This document shows, one piece after another, positions 12,172 through 23,617 of a stretch of 64,000 nt of DNA. A model generated the notes under the pieces. That model did not search any database. It was not told the DNA's origin and worked only from the letters and a program-made list of their open reading frames with translations. How positions within the stretch are numbered: the first letter of the stretch is position 1; the number at the start of each line of letters is the position of its first letter. Made by a program: the position numbers and the translations under genes. The stretch is from Hydractinia symbiolongicarpus (taxonomy: Eukaryota > Cnidaria > Hydrozoa > Anthoathecata > Hydractiniidae): positions 34,827,828 to 34,891,827 of the forward strand of contig NC_079876.1 of assembly GCF_029227915.1 (NCBI RefSeq), in the 5' to 3' direction.

Positions 12172-13533
12172 GTTAGAAAGTCAATGAAATGTAGTTTTTA
12201 AAACTGTCGCCATTTCTTCTGCGCCCGATAACGGCTGGGATTGGTCCCACAGTAAGAAATGACTCATTAATCTAAATTTTTAAATGAAGCACTACCACAT
12301 TGCCTAGTGTAATCGCCTAGTTCCGGCAATCATGTCAAATTAAGAAGAATGTTATTTCTTGGAGTCCAATTTTCTCATTTATCACACTCATTAGGTCACA
12401 GTCCAAAGTTAGTTTAATTAAGTCCCACAGATAATCGTTTCATTGTTAAAAGCGATGCAACCTAGTAATATCAAAAAAATATCGCTAAATTCATGTTGGT
12501 ACGAATATGTGACGCAACCGTTGTAACTCAAACGGACTGACACTGTTAGAAAGTCAATGAAATGTAGTTTTTGAAACTGTCGCTATTTCTTCAGCTCGCG
12601 ATAACGGCTAGGATTGGTCCCACAGTAAGAAATGACTCATTAATCTAAATGTTCAAAAGAAGCGCCACAACAGCGCCCAGTGTAATCGCTGAGTTCCGGC
12701 AATCATGTCAAATTAAGAAGAATGTTATTTCTTGGAGTCCAATTTTTTTCACTTATCACAATTATCAAGTCACAGACCAAAGTTAGTTCAATTAAGTCCC
12801 ACAGTCAATCGTTTCACTGTTAAAAGCGATGCAACCTAGTAATATCAGATAAATATCGCTAAATACATGTTGGTACGAATATGTGACCCAACCGTTGAAA
12901 CTCAAACGGACTGACACCGTTAGAAAGTCAGGGTAATGTAGTATTTGAAACTGTCTCTATTACTTCAGCGCGCGCTAACGGCTAGGATTGGTCCCAAAGT
13001 AAGAAATGACTCATTAATCTAAATTTTTTAAAAAAGCGCTACCACAGCGCCCAGTGCAATCTCTGAGTTCCGGCAATCATATCAAATTAATTGTTGTTTG
13101 TTTGTTCTAATCGTTGGCACACATTATGCATCAAGTCCCCAACAGTCCTCTTTTTTTTGTTCTCGCAGCTATCTCCTTCTCGAATCTTTTTAGTCTACAT
13201 CATCTTCACGAAAAATTTTTAACTCGTTTTTATATAATACATAAATAATTTTATATTTTTGTACATGTGTATTTTCGTTTTAAAATGATGTTTATCCAAT
13301 ATTATAGCAAAAAAAAATCATGTCAAATTAAGAAGAATGTTATTTCTTGGAGTTCAATTTTCTCATTTATCACATTTATCAGGTCACAGTCCAAAGTTAG
13401 TTCAGTTGAGTACCACAGTCAATCGTTTCACTGTTAAAAGCGATGCAACCTAGTAATATCAGATAAATATCGCGAAATACATGTTGGTACGAATATGTGA
13501 CCCAACCGTTGTAACCTCAAACGGACTGACACC
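12172..13533. repeat. E-B-D(insert) satellite block
   Basis: Monomers start at 12172 (E), 12545 (B' with CAAAAGAAGCGCCACAACAG) and 12919 (D with insert, 615 bp). The E-B pair repeats the pair at 11424-12171 about 748 bp upstream. It also corresponds to the E-B pair at 1737-2482, showing that blocks about 10 kb apart share ancestry. Confidence 0.85.
13091..13316 (+). mobile_element. 226-bp retroposon-like insert, copy 5 (best preserved junctions)
   Basis: Carried by the monomer at 12919. The left repeat ATCATATCAAATTAA (13076-13090) and the right repeat ATCATGTCAAATTAA (13317-13331) match at 14 of 15 bases, and the right one equals the normal satellite. The A-run directly abuts the right repeat. 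This copy therefore looks closest to the original insertion. It differs from the others at TAATCGTTGG and at TTTTTTTTGTTCTCG (C to T). Confidence 0.75.
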
Positions 13534-15402
13534 GCTACAACGTCAATAAAATGTAGTTTTGGAAACTGTCGCTATTTCTTCAGCGCGTGATAACGGCTAG
13601 GATTGGTCCCCCAGTAAAAAATGACTTATTAATCTAAATTTTTAAATGAAGCGCTACCACAGCGCCCAGTGTAATTGCTGAGTTCCGGCAATCATGTCAA
13701 ATTATGAAGAATGTTATTTCTTGGAGTCCAATTTTTTTCACTTATCACAATTATCAAGTCACAGACCAAAGTTAGTTCAATTAAGTCCCACAGTCAATCG
13801 TTTCACTGTTAAAAGCGATGCAACCTAGTAATATCAGATAAACATCGCGAAATACATGTTGGTACGAATATGTGACCCAACCGTTCAAACTCAAACGGAC
13901 TGACACCGTTAGAAAGTCAGTGAAATGTAGTATTTGAAACTGTCTCTATTACTTCAGCGCGCGCTAACGGTTAGGATTGGTCCCACACTAAGAAAAGACT
14001 CATTAATCTAAATTTTTCAAAAAAGCGCTACCACAGCGCCAAGTGCAATCTCTGAGTTCCGGCAATCATGTCAAATTAAGAAGAATGTTATTTCTTGGAG
14101 TCCAATTTTCTCATTTATCACATTTATCAGGTCACAGTCCAAAGTTAGTTCAGTTAAGTCCCACAGTCAATCGTTTCACTGTTAAAAGCGATGCAACCTA
14201 GTAATATCAGATAAATATCGCTAAATACACGTTGGTACGAATATGTGACCCAACCGTTGTAACTCAAACGCACTGACACCGCTACAAAGTCAATGAAATG
14301 TAGTTTTTGAAACTATCGCTATTTCTTCAGCGCGCGATAACGGATAAGTTTGGTCCCACAGTAAAGAATGACTTATTTATCTAAATTCTTAAATGAAGCG
14401 CTACCACAGCGCCCAGTATAATCGCTGAGTTCCGGCAATCACGTCAAATTAAGAAGAATGTTATTTCTTGGAGTACAATTGTCTCATATATCACATTTAT
14501 TAGATCACAGTCCAAAGTTAGTTCAATTAAGTCCCACAGTCAATCGTTTCACTTTTAAAAGCGATGCAACCTAGTAATATCAGATAAATATCGCTAAATA
14601 CATGTTGGTACGAATATGTGACCCAAAAGTTGTAACTCAAACGGATTGATACTGTCAGAAAGTCAATGAAATGTAGTTTTTGAAACTGTCGGTATTTCTT
14701 CAGCGCACAATAACGGATAGGATTGCTCCCACAGTAAAGAATGACTTATTTATCTAAATTTTTAAATGAAGCGCTACCACAGCGCCCAGTGTAATCGCTG
14801 AGTTACGGCAATCACGTCAAATTAAGAAGAATGTTATTTCTTGGAGTCCAATTGTCTCATTAATCACATTTATCAGGTCACAGTCCAAAGCTAGTTCAAT
14901 TAAGTCCCACAGTCAATCGTTTCACTGTTAAAAGCGATGCAACCTAGTAATATCAGATAAATATTGCTAAATACATGTTTGTACGGATATGTGACTCAAA
15001 CGTTGCAACTCAAACGGACTGACACCGCTATAAAGTCAATGAAATGTAGTTTTTGAAACTATTGCTACTTCTTCAGCGCGCGCTAACGGCTAGGATTGGT
15101 CCCACAGTAAAAAAAATGACTTTTTTTAGCTTTATTTTTAAATGAAGCGCTACCACAGCGCCCAGTGTAATCGCTGAGTTTCGGCAATCACGTCAAATTA
15201 AGAAGAATGTTATTCCTTGGAGTCCAATTGTCTCATTTTTCACATTTATCAGGTCACAGTCCAAAGTTAGTTCAATTAAGTCCCACAGTCAATCGTTTCT
15301 TTGTTAAAAGCGATGAAACCTAGTAATATCAAAAAAATATCGCTAAATATATGTTGGTACGAATATGTGACCCAACCGTTGAAACTCAAACGGATTGACA
15401 CC
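13534..15402. repeat. 5-mer HOR, copy 1 (1869 bp)
   Basis: Monomers start at 13534, 13908 (D-type, empty site), 14281, 14654 and 15027. Private marks shared with copy 2 are AACGGATAAGTTTGG (about 14340 and 16209), CAGCGCACAATAACGG with ATTGCTCCCACAG, and CGTTTCTTTGTTAAAAGCG. The first 40-odd bases of the first monomer belong to the F lineage, so the HOR boundary falls inside that monomer. Confidence 0.88.
14065..14079. other. Empty target site of the 226-bp insert (D-type monomer at 13908)
   Basis: This monomer has the D-type signature around the site (AAGTGCAATCTCTGAGTTCC; TGTAGTATTTGAAACTGTCTC) but reads straight through ATCATGTCAAATTAAGAAG with no insert. It is a natural pre-insertion allele within 1 kb of insert copy 5, and it fixes the insertion boundaries and the 15-bp duplication. 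Confidence 0.8.
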
Positions 15403-17271
15403 GTTAGAAAGTCAATGAAGTGTAGTTTTTGAAACTGTCGCTATTTCTTCAGCGCGTGATAACGGCTAGGATTGGTCCCCCAGTAAAAAATGACTTATTA
15501 ATCTAAATTTTTAAATGAAGCGCTACCACAGCGCCCAGTGTAATTGCTGAGTTCCGGCAATCATGTCAAATTATGAAGAATGTTATTTCTTGGAGTCCAA
15601 TTTTTTTCACTTATCACAATTATCAAGTCACAGACCAAAGTTAGTTCAATTAAGTCCCACAGTCAATCGTTTCACTGTTAAAAGCGATGCAACCTAGTAA
15701 TATCAGATAAACATCGCGAAATACATGTTGGTACGAATATGTGACCCAACCGTTCAAACTCAAACGGACTGACACCGTTAGAAAGTCAGTGAAATGTAGT
15801 ATTTGAAACTGTCTCTATTACTTCAGCGCGCGCTAACGGTTAGGATTGGTCCCACACTAAGAAAAGACTCATTAATCTAAATTTTTCAAAAAAGCGCTAC
15901 CACAGCGCCAAGTGCAATCTCTGAGTTCCGGCAATCATGTCAAATTAAGAAGAATGTTATTTCTTGGAGTCCAATTTTCTCATTTATCACATTTATCAGG
16001 TCACAGTCCAAAGTTAGTTCAGTTAAGTCCCACAGTCAATCGTTTCACTGTTAAAAGCGATGCAACCTAGTAATATCAGATAAATATCGCTAAATACACG
16101 TTGGTACGAATATGTGACCCAACCGTTGTAACTCAAACGCACTGACACCGCTACAAAGTCAATGAAATGTAGTTTTTGAAACTATCGCTATTTCTTCAGC
16201 GCGCGATAACGGATAAGTTTGGTCCCACAGTAAAGAATGACTTATTTATCTAAATTCTTAAATGAAGCGCTACCACAGCGCCCAGTATAATCGCTGAGTT
16301 CCGGCAATCACGTCAAATTAAGAAGAATGTTATTTCTTGGAGTACAATTGTCTCATATATCACATTTATTAGATCACAGTCCAAAGTTAGTTCAATTAAG
16401 TCCCACAGTCAATCGTTTCACTTTTAAAAGCGATGCAACCTAGTAATATCAGATAAATATCGCTAAATACATGTTGGTACGAATATGTGACCCAAAAGTT
16501 GTAACTCAAACGGATTGATACTGTCAGAAAGTCAATGAAATGTAGTTTTTGAAACTGTCGGTATTTCTTCAGCGCACAATAACGGATAGGATTGCTCCCA
16601 CAGTAAAGAATGACTTATTTATCTAAATTTTTAAATGAAGCGCTACCACAGCGCCCAGTGTAATCGCTGAGTTACGGCAATCACGTCAAATTAAGAAGAA
16701 TGTTATTTCTTGGAGTCCAATTGTCTCATTAATCACATTTATCAGGTCACAGTCCAAAGCTAGTTCAATTAAGTCCCACAGTCAATCGTTTCACTGTTAA
16801 AAGCGATGCAACCTAGTAATATCAGATAAATATTGCTAAATACATGTTTGTACGGATATGTGACTCAAACGTTGCAACTCAAACGGACTGACACCGCTAT
16901 AAAGTCAATGAAATGTAGTTTTTGAAACTATTGCTACTTCTTCAGCGCGCGCTAACGGCTAGGATTGGTCCCACAGTAAAAAAAATGACTTTTTTTAGCT
17001 TTATTTTTAAATGAAGCGCTACCACAGCGCCCAGTGTAATCGCTGAGTTTCGGCAATCACGTCAAATTAAGAAGAATGTTATTCCTTGGAGTCCAATTGT
17101 CTCATTTTTCACATTTATCAGGTCACAGTCCAAAGTTAGTTCAATTAAGTCCCACAGTCAATCGTTTCTTTGTTAAAAGCGATGAAACCTAGTAATATCA
17201 AAAAAATATCGCTAAATATATGTTGGTACGAATATGTGACCCAACCGTTGAAACTCAAACGGATTGACACC
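15403..17271. repeat. 5-mer HOR, copy 2 (1869 bp)
   Basis: Monomers start at 15403, 15777 (D-type, empty site), 16150, 16523 and 16896, each exactly 1869 bp after its partner. No difference was noticed in the stretches compared, apart from the different start of the first monomer (GTTAGAAAGTCAATGAAGTG). Confidence 0.88.
15934..15948. other. Second empty target site (D-type monomer at 15777)
   Basis: Same uninterrupted ATCATGTCAAATTAA in the next copy of the 5-mer HOR, 1869 bp after the first empty site. Both D-type monomers of this HOR lack the insert. Confidence 0.8.
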
Positions 17272-17644
17272 GTTAGAAAGTCAATGAAGTGTAGTTTTTG
17301 AAACTGTCGCTATTTCTTCAGCGCGCGATAACGGATAGGATTAGTCCCACAGTAAAGAACGACTTATTTATCTAAATTTTTAAATGAAGCGCTACCACAG
17401 CGCCCAGTGTAATCGCTGAGTTCCGGCAATTACGTCAAATTAAGAAGAATGTTATTTCTTGGAGTCCAATTGTCTCATTTATCACATTTATCAGGTCACA
17501 GTCCAAAGTTAGTTCAGTTAAGTCCCACAGTCAATCGTTACACTGTTAAAGGCGATGCAACCTAGTAATATCAGATAAATATCGCTAAGTACATGTTGGT
17601 ACGGATATGTTACCCAACCGTTGAAACTCAAACGGACTGACACC
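17272..17644. repeat. Single linking satellite monomer
   Basis: A 373-bp monomer of the GATAACGGATAGGATTAGTCC / AAAGAACGACTTATTTATC type, with a CGTTACACTGTTAAAGGCG 3' half. The same type recurs at 18767, 22128, 23618, 26599, 28089 and many later positions, making it one of the commonest subfamilies between 17 and 51 kb. Confidence 0.85.
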
Positions 17645-20600
17645 GTTAGAAAGGCAATGAAATGTAGTTTTTGAAACTGTCGCTATTTCATTAGCGCGCT
17701 ATAACGGCTAGGATTGGTCCCACAGTAAAAAATGACTTATTAATCTAAATTTTTAAATGAAGCGCTACCACAGCGCTCAGTATAATCGCTGAGTTCCGGC
17801 AATCACGTCAAATTAAGAAGAATGTTATTTCTTGGAGTCCAATTGTCTCATTTTTCACATTTATCAGGTCACAGTCCAAAGTTAGTTCAATTAAGTCCCA
17901 CAGTCAATCGTTTTATAGTTAAAAGCGATGCAACCTAGTATTATCAGAAAAATATCGCTAAATACATGTTTGTACGAATATGTGACCCAACCGTTGTAAC
18001 ACAAACGGACTGACACCGTTAGAAAGTCAATGAAATGTAGTTTTTGAAACTGTCGCTATTTCTTCAGCGCGCGATAACGGATAGGATTGGTCCCATAGTA
18101 AAGAATGACTTATTTATCTAAATTTTTAAATGAAGCGCTACCACAGCGCCCAGTGTAATCGCTGAGTTCCGGCAATCACGTCAAATTAAGAAGAATGTTA
18201 TTTCTTGGAGTCCAATTGTCTCATTAATCACATTTATCAGGTCACAGTCCAAAGCTAGTTCAATTAAGTCCCACAGTCAATCGTTTCACTGTTAAAAGCG
18301 ATGCAACCTAGTAATATCAGATAAATATTGCTAAATACATGTTTGTACGGATATGTGACCCAAACGTTGCAACTCAAACGGACTGACACCGTTAGAAAGT
18401 CAATGAAATGTAGTTTTTGAAACTATTGCTACTTCTTCAGCGCGCGCTAACGGCTAGGATTGGTCCCACAGTAAAAAAAATGGCTTTTTTTAGCTTAATT
18501 TTTAAATGATGCGCTACCACAGCGCCCAGTGTAATCGCTGAGTTCCGGCAATCACGTCAAATTAAGAAGAATGTTATTCCTTGGAGTCCAATTGTCTCAT
18601 TTTTCACATTTATCAGGTCACAGTCCAAAGTTAGTTCAATTAAGTCCCACAGTCAATCGTTTCTTTGTTAAAAGCGATGAAACCTAGTAATATCAAAAAA
18701 ATATCGCTAAATACATGTTGGTACGAATATGTCACCCAACCGTTGAAACTCAAACGGATTGACACCGTTAGAAAGTCAATGAAGTGTAGTTTTTGAAACT
18801 GTCGCTATTTCTTCAGCGCGCGATAACGGATAGGATTGGTACCACAGTAAAGAACGACTTATTTATCTAAATTTTTAAATGAAGCGCTACCACAGCGCCC
18901 AGTGTAATCGCTGAGTTCCGGCAATTACGTCAAATTAAGAAGAATGTTATTTCTTGGAGTCCAATTGTCTCATTTATCACATTTATCAGGTCACAGTCCA
19001 AAGTTAGTTCAGTTAAGTCCCACAGTCAATCGTTACACTGTTAAAGGCGATGCAACCTAGTAATATCAGATAAATATCGCTAAGTACATGTTGGTACGGA
19101 TATGTTACCCAACCGTTGAAACTCAAACGGACTGACACCGTTAGAAAGGCAATGAAATGTAGTTTTTGAAACTGTCGCTATTTCTTCAGCGCGCGATAAC
19201 GGATAGGATTGGTCCCATAGTAAAGAATGACTTATTTATCTAAATTTTTAAATGAAGCGCTACCACAGCGCCCAGTGTAATCGCTGAGTTCCAGCAATCA
19301 CGTCAAATTAAGAAGTATGTTATTTCTTGGAGTCCAATTGTCTCATTAATCACATTTATCAGGTCACAGTCCAAAGCTAGTTCAATTAAGTCCCACAGTC
19401 AATCGTTTCACTGTTAAAAGCGATGCAACCTAGTAATATCAGATAAATATTGCTAAATACATGTTTGTACGGATATGTGACCCAAACGTTGCAACTCAAA
19501 CGGACTGACACCGTTAGAAAGTCAATGAAATGTAGTTTTTGAAACTATTGCTACTTCTTCAGCGCGCGCTAACGGCTAGGATTGGTCCCACAGTAAAAAA
19601 AATGGCTTTTTTTAGCTTAATTTTTAAATGATGCGCTACCACAGCGCCCAGTGTAATCGCTGAGTTCCGGCAATCACGTCAAATTAAGAAGAATGTTATT
19701 CCTTGGAGTCCAATTGTCTCATTTATCACATTTATCAGGTCACAGTCCAAAGTTAGTTCAGTTAAGTCCCACAGTCAATCGTTACACTGTTAAAGGCGAT
19801 GCAACCTAGTAATATCAGATAAATATTGCTAAGTACATGTTGGTACGGATATGTTACCCAACCGTTGAAACTTAAACGGACTGACACCGTTAGAAAGGCA
19901 ATGAAATGTAGTTTTTGAAACTGTCGCTATTTCTTTAGCGTGCGATAACGGCTAGGATTGGTCCCACAGTAAAAAATGACTTATTAATCTAAATTTTTAA
20001 ATGAAGCGCTACCACAGCGCTCAGTATAATCGCTGAGTTCCGGCAATCACGTCAAATTAAGAAAAATGTTATTTCTTGGAGTCCAATTGTCTCATTTATC
20101 ATATTTGTCAGGTCGCAGTCCAAAGTTAGTTCAATTAAGTCCCACAGTCAATCGTTTCATTGTTAAAAGCGATGCAACCTAGTAATATCTGAGAAATATT
20201 GCTAAATACATGTTGGTACGAATATGTGAAACAACCGTTGAAACTTAAACGGACTGACACCGTTAGAAAGTCAGTGTAATGTAGTATTTGAAACTGTCTC
20301 TATTACTTCAGTGCGCTAACGGCTAGGATTGGTCCCACAGTAAAAAATGACTTTTTTATCTTAATTTTTAATTGCAGCGCTACCACAGCGCCTAGTGTAA
20401 TCGCTGAGTTCCGGCAATCACTTTAAATTAAGAAGAATGTTATTCCTTGGAGTCCAATTGTCTCATTTTTCACATTTATCAGGTCACAGTCCAAAGTTTG
20501 TTCAATTAAGTCCCAGCGTCAATCGTTACACTGTTAAAGGCGATGCAACCTAGTAATATCAGATAAATATCGCTAAGTACATGTTGGTACGGATATGTTA

Positions 20601-21005
20601 CCCAACCGTTGAAACTCAAACGGACTGACACCGTTAGAAAGGCAATGAAATGTAGTTTTTGAAACTGTCGCTATTTCTTTAGCGGGCGATAACGGCTAGG
20701 ATTAGTCCCACAGTAAAAAATGACTTATTAATCTAAATTTTGAAATGAAGCGCTACCACAGCGCTCAGTATAATCGCTGAGTTCCGGCAATCACGTCAAA
20801 TTAAGAAGAATGTTATTTCTTGGAGTCCAATTGTCTCATTTTTCACATTTATCAGGTCACAGTCCAAAGTTAGTTCAATTAAGTCCCACAGTCAATCGTT
20901 TCTTTGTTAAAAGCGATGAAACCTAGTAATATCAAAAAAATATCGCTAAATACATGTTGGTACGAATATGTGACCCAACCGTTGAAACTCAAACGGATTG
21001 ACACC
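17645..21005. repeat. 9-mer HOR of second region, long copy (3361 bp)
   Basis: Monomers start at 17645, 18018, 18391, 18767, 19140, 19513, 19889, 20262 and 20633. The pair 19140-19888 is a further copy of the pair at 18018-18766 (offset 1122), marked by GTCCCATAGTAAAGAATG and AAAAAATGGCTTTTTTTAGC. The monomer at 20262 is 371 bp (CAGTGCGCTAACGG). Confidence 0.85.
18135..18149. other. Representative GCGCT-ACCAC-AGCGC hairpin
   Basis: Five-base arms GCGCT and AGCGC flank the 5-nt loop ACCAC. In monomers where the next base is T (AGCGCTACCACAGCGCT, e.g. 29.7 kb) the arm is 6 bp. Most monomers keep it. It is broken in the AAGCACTACCATAAGCGCC type (40.9-41.3, 43.5 and 46.9 kb), in the GCACTACCACATTGCC type (1.85, 11.5 and 12.3 kb) and in the ...CAGCTCTC type (42.4 and 49.1 kb). 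The structure is short, so it may be incidental. Confidence 0.5.
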
Positions 21006-23617
21006 GTTAGAAAGTCAATAAAGTGTAGTTTTTGAAACTGTCGCTATTTCATCAGCGCGCTATAACGGCTAGGATTGGTCCCACAGTAAAAAATGACTTA
21101 TTAATCTAAATTTTTAAATGAAGCGCTACCACAGCGCTCAGTATAATCGCTGAGTTCCGGCAATCACGTCAAATTAAGAAGAATGTTATTTCTTGGAGTC
21201 CAATTGTCTCATTTTTCACATTTATCAGGTCACAGTCCAAAGCTAGTTCAATTAAGTCCCACAGTCAATCGTTTTATAGTTAAAAGCGATGCAACCTAGT
21301 ATTATCAGAAAAATATCGCTAAATACATGTTTGTACGAATATGTGACCCAACCGTTGTAACACAAACGGACTGACACCGTTAGAAAGTCAATGAAATGTA
21401 GTTTTTGAAACTGTCGCTATTTCTTCAGCGCGCGATAACGGATAGGATTGGTCCCATAGTAAAGAATGACTTATTTATCTAAATTTTTAAATGAAGCGCT
21501 ACCACAGCGCCCAGTGTAATCGCTGAGTTCCAGCAAGCACGTCAAATTAAGAAGAATGTTATTTCTTGGAGTCCAATTGTCTCATTAATCACATTTATCA
21601 GGTCACAGTCCAAAGCTAGTTCAATTAAGTCCCACAGTCAATCGTTTCACTCTTAAAAGCGATGCAACCTAGTAATATCAGATAAATATTGCTAAATACA
21701 TGTTTGTACGGATATGTGACCCAAACGTTGCAACTCAAACGGACTGACACCGTTAGAAAGTCAATGAAATGTAGTTTTTGAAACTATTGCTACTTCTTCA
21801 GCGCGCGCTAACGGCTAGGATTGGTCCCACAGTAAAAAAAATGGCTTTTTTTAGCTTAATTTTTAAATGATGCGCTACCACAGCGCCCAGTGTAATCGCT
21901 GAGTTCCGGCAATCACGTCAAATTAAGAAGAATGTTATTCCTTGGAGTCCAATTGTCTCATTTTTCACATTTATCAGGTCACAGTCCAAAGTTAGTTCAA
22001 TTAAGTCCCACAGTCAATCGTTTCTTTGTTAAAAGCGATGAAACCTAGTAATATCAAAAAAATATCGCTAAATACATGTTGGTACGAATATGTGACCCAA
22101 CCGTTGAAACTCAAACGGATTGACACCGTTAGAAAGTCAATGAAGTGTAGTTTTTGAAACTGTCGCTATTTCTTCAGCGCGCGATAACGGATAGGATTGG
22201 TACCACAGTAAAGAACGACTTATTTATCTAAATTTTTAAATGAAGCGCTACCACAGCGCCCAGTGTAATCGCTGAGTTCCGGCAATTACGTCAAATTAAG
22301 AAGAATGTTATTTCTTGGAGTCCAATTGTCTCATTTATCACATTTATCAGGTCACAGTCCAAAGTTAGTTCAGTTAAGTCCCACAGTCAATCGTTACACT
22401 GTTAAAGGCGATGCAACCTAGTAATATCAGATAAATATTGCTAAGTACATGTTGGTACGGATATGTTACCCAACCGTTGAAACTTAAACGGACTGACACC
22501 GTTAGAAAGGCAATGAAATGTAGTTTTTGAAACTGTCGCTATTTCTTTAGCGTGCGATAACGGCTAGGATTGGTCCCACAGTAAAAAATGACTTATTAAT
22601 CTAAATTTTTAAATGAAGCGCTACCACAGCGCTCAGTATAATCGCTGAGTTCCGGCAATCACGTCAAATTAAGAAAAATGTTATTTCTTGGAGTCCAATT
22701 GTCTCATTTATCATATTTGTCAGGTCGCAGTCCAAAGTTAGTTCAATTAAGTCCCACAGTCAATCGTTTCATTGTTAAAAGCGATGCAACCTAGTAATAT
22801 CTGAGAAATATTGCTAAATACATGTTGGTACGAATATGTGAAACAACCGTTGAAACTTAAACGGACTGACACCGTTAGAAAGTCAGTGTAATGTAGTATT
22901 TGAAACTGTCTCTATTACTTCAGTGCGCTAACGGCTAGGATTGGTCCCACAGTAAAAAATGACTTTTTTATCTTAATTTTTAATTGCAGCGCTACCACAG
23001 CGCCTAGTGTAATCGCTGAGTTCCGGCAATCACTTTAAATTAAGAAGAATGTTATTCCTTGGAGTCCAATTGTCTCATTTTTCACATTTATCAGGTCACA
23101 GTCCAAAGTTTGTTCAATTAAGTCCCAGCGTCAATCGTTACACTGTTAAAGGCGATGCAACCTAGTAATATCAGATAAATATCGCTAAGTACATGTTGGT
23201 ACGGATATATTACCCAACCGTTGAAACTCAAACGGACTGACACCGTTAGAAAGGCAATGAAATGTAGTTTTTGAAACTGTCGCTATTTCTTTAGCGCGCG
23301 ATAACGGCTAGGATTAGTCCCACAGTAAAAAATGACTTATTAATCTAAATTTTTAAATGAAGCGCTACCACAGCGCTCAGTATAATCGCTGAGTTCCGGC
23401 AATCACGTCAAATTAAGAAGAATGTTATTTCTTGGAGTCCAATTGTCTCATTTTTCACATTTATCAGGTCACAGTCCAAAGTTAGTTCAATTAAGTCCCA
23501 CAGTCAATCGTTTCTTTGTTAAAAGCGATGAAACCTAGTAATATCAAAAAAATATCGCTAAATACATGTTGGTACGAATATGTGACCCAACCGTTGAAAC
23601 TCAAACGGATTGACACC
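21006..23617. repeat. Second-region HOR, short copy of 7 monomers (2612 bp)
   Basis: Monomers start at 21006, 21379, 21752, 22128, 22501, 22874 and 23245. The first four match 17645-19139 at offset 3361, and the last three match 19889-21005 at offset 2612. The missing 749 bp equals exactly two monomers. The crossover lies inside the fourth monomer, whose 3' half (ATAAATATTGCTAAGTAC) equals that of the monomer at 19513, not that of 18767. Confidence 0.85.
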
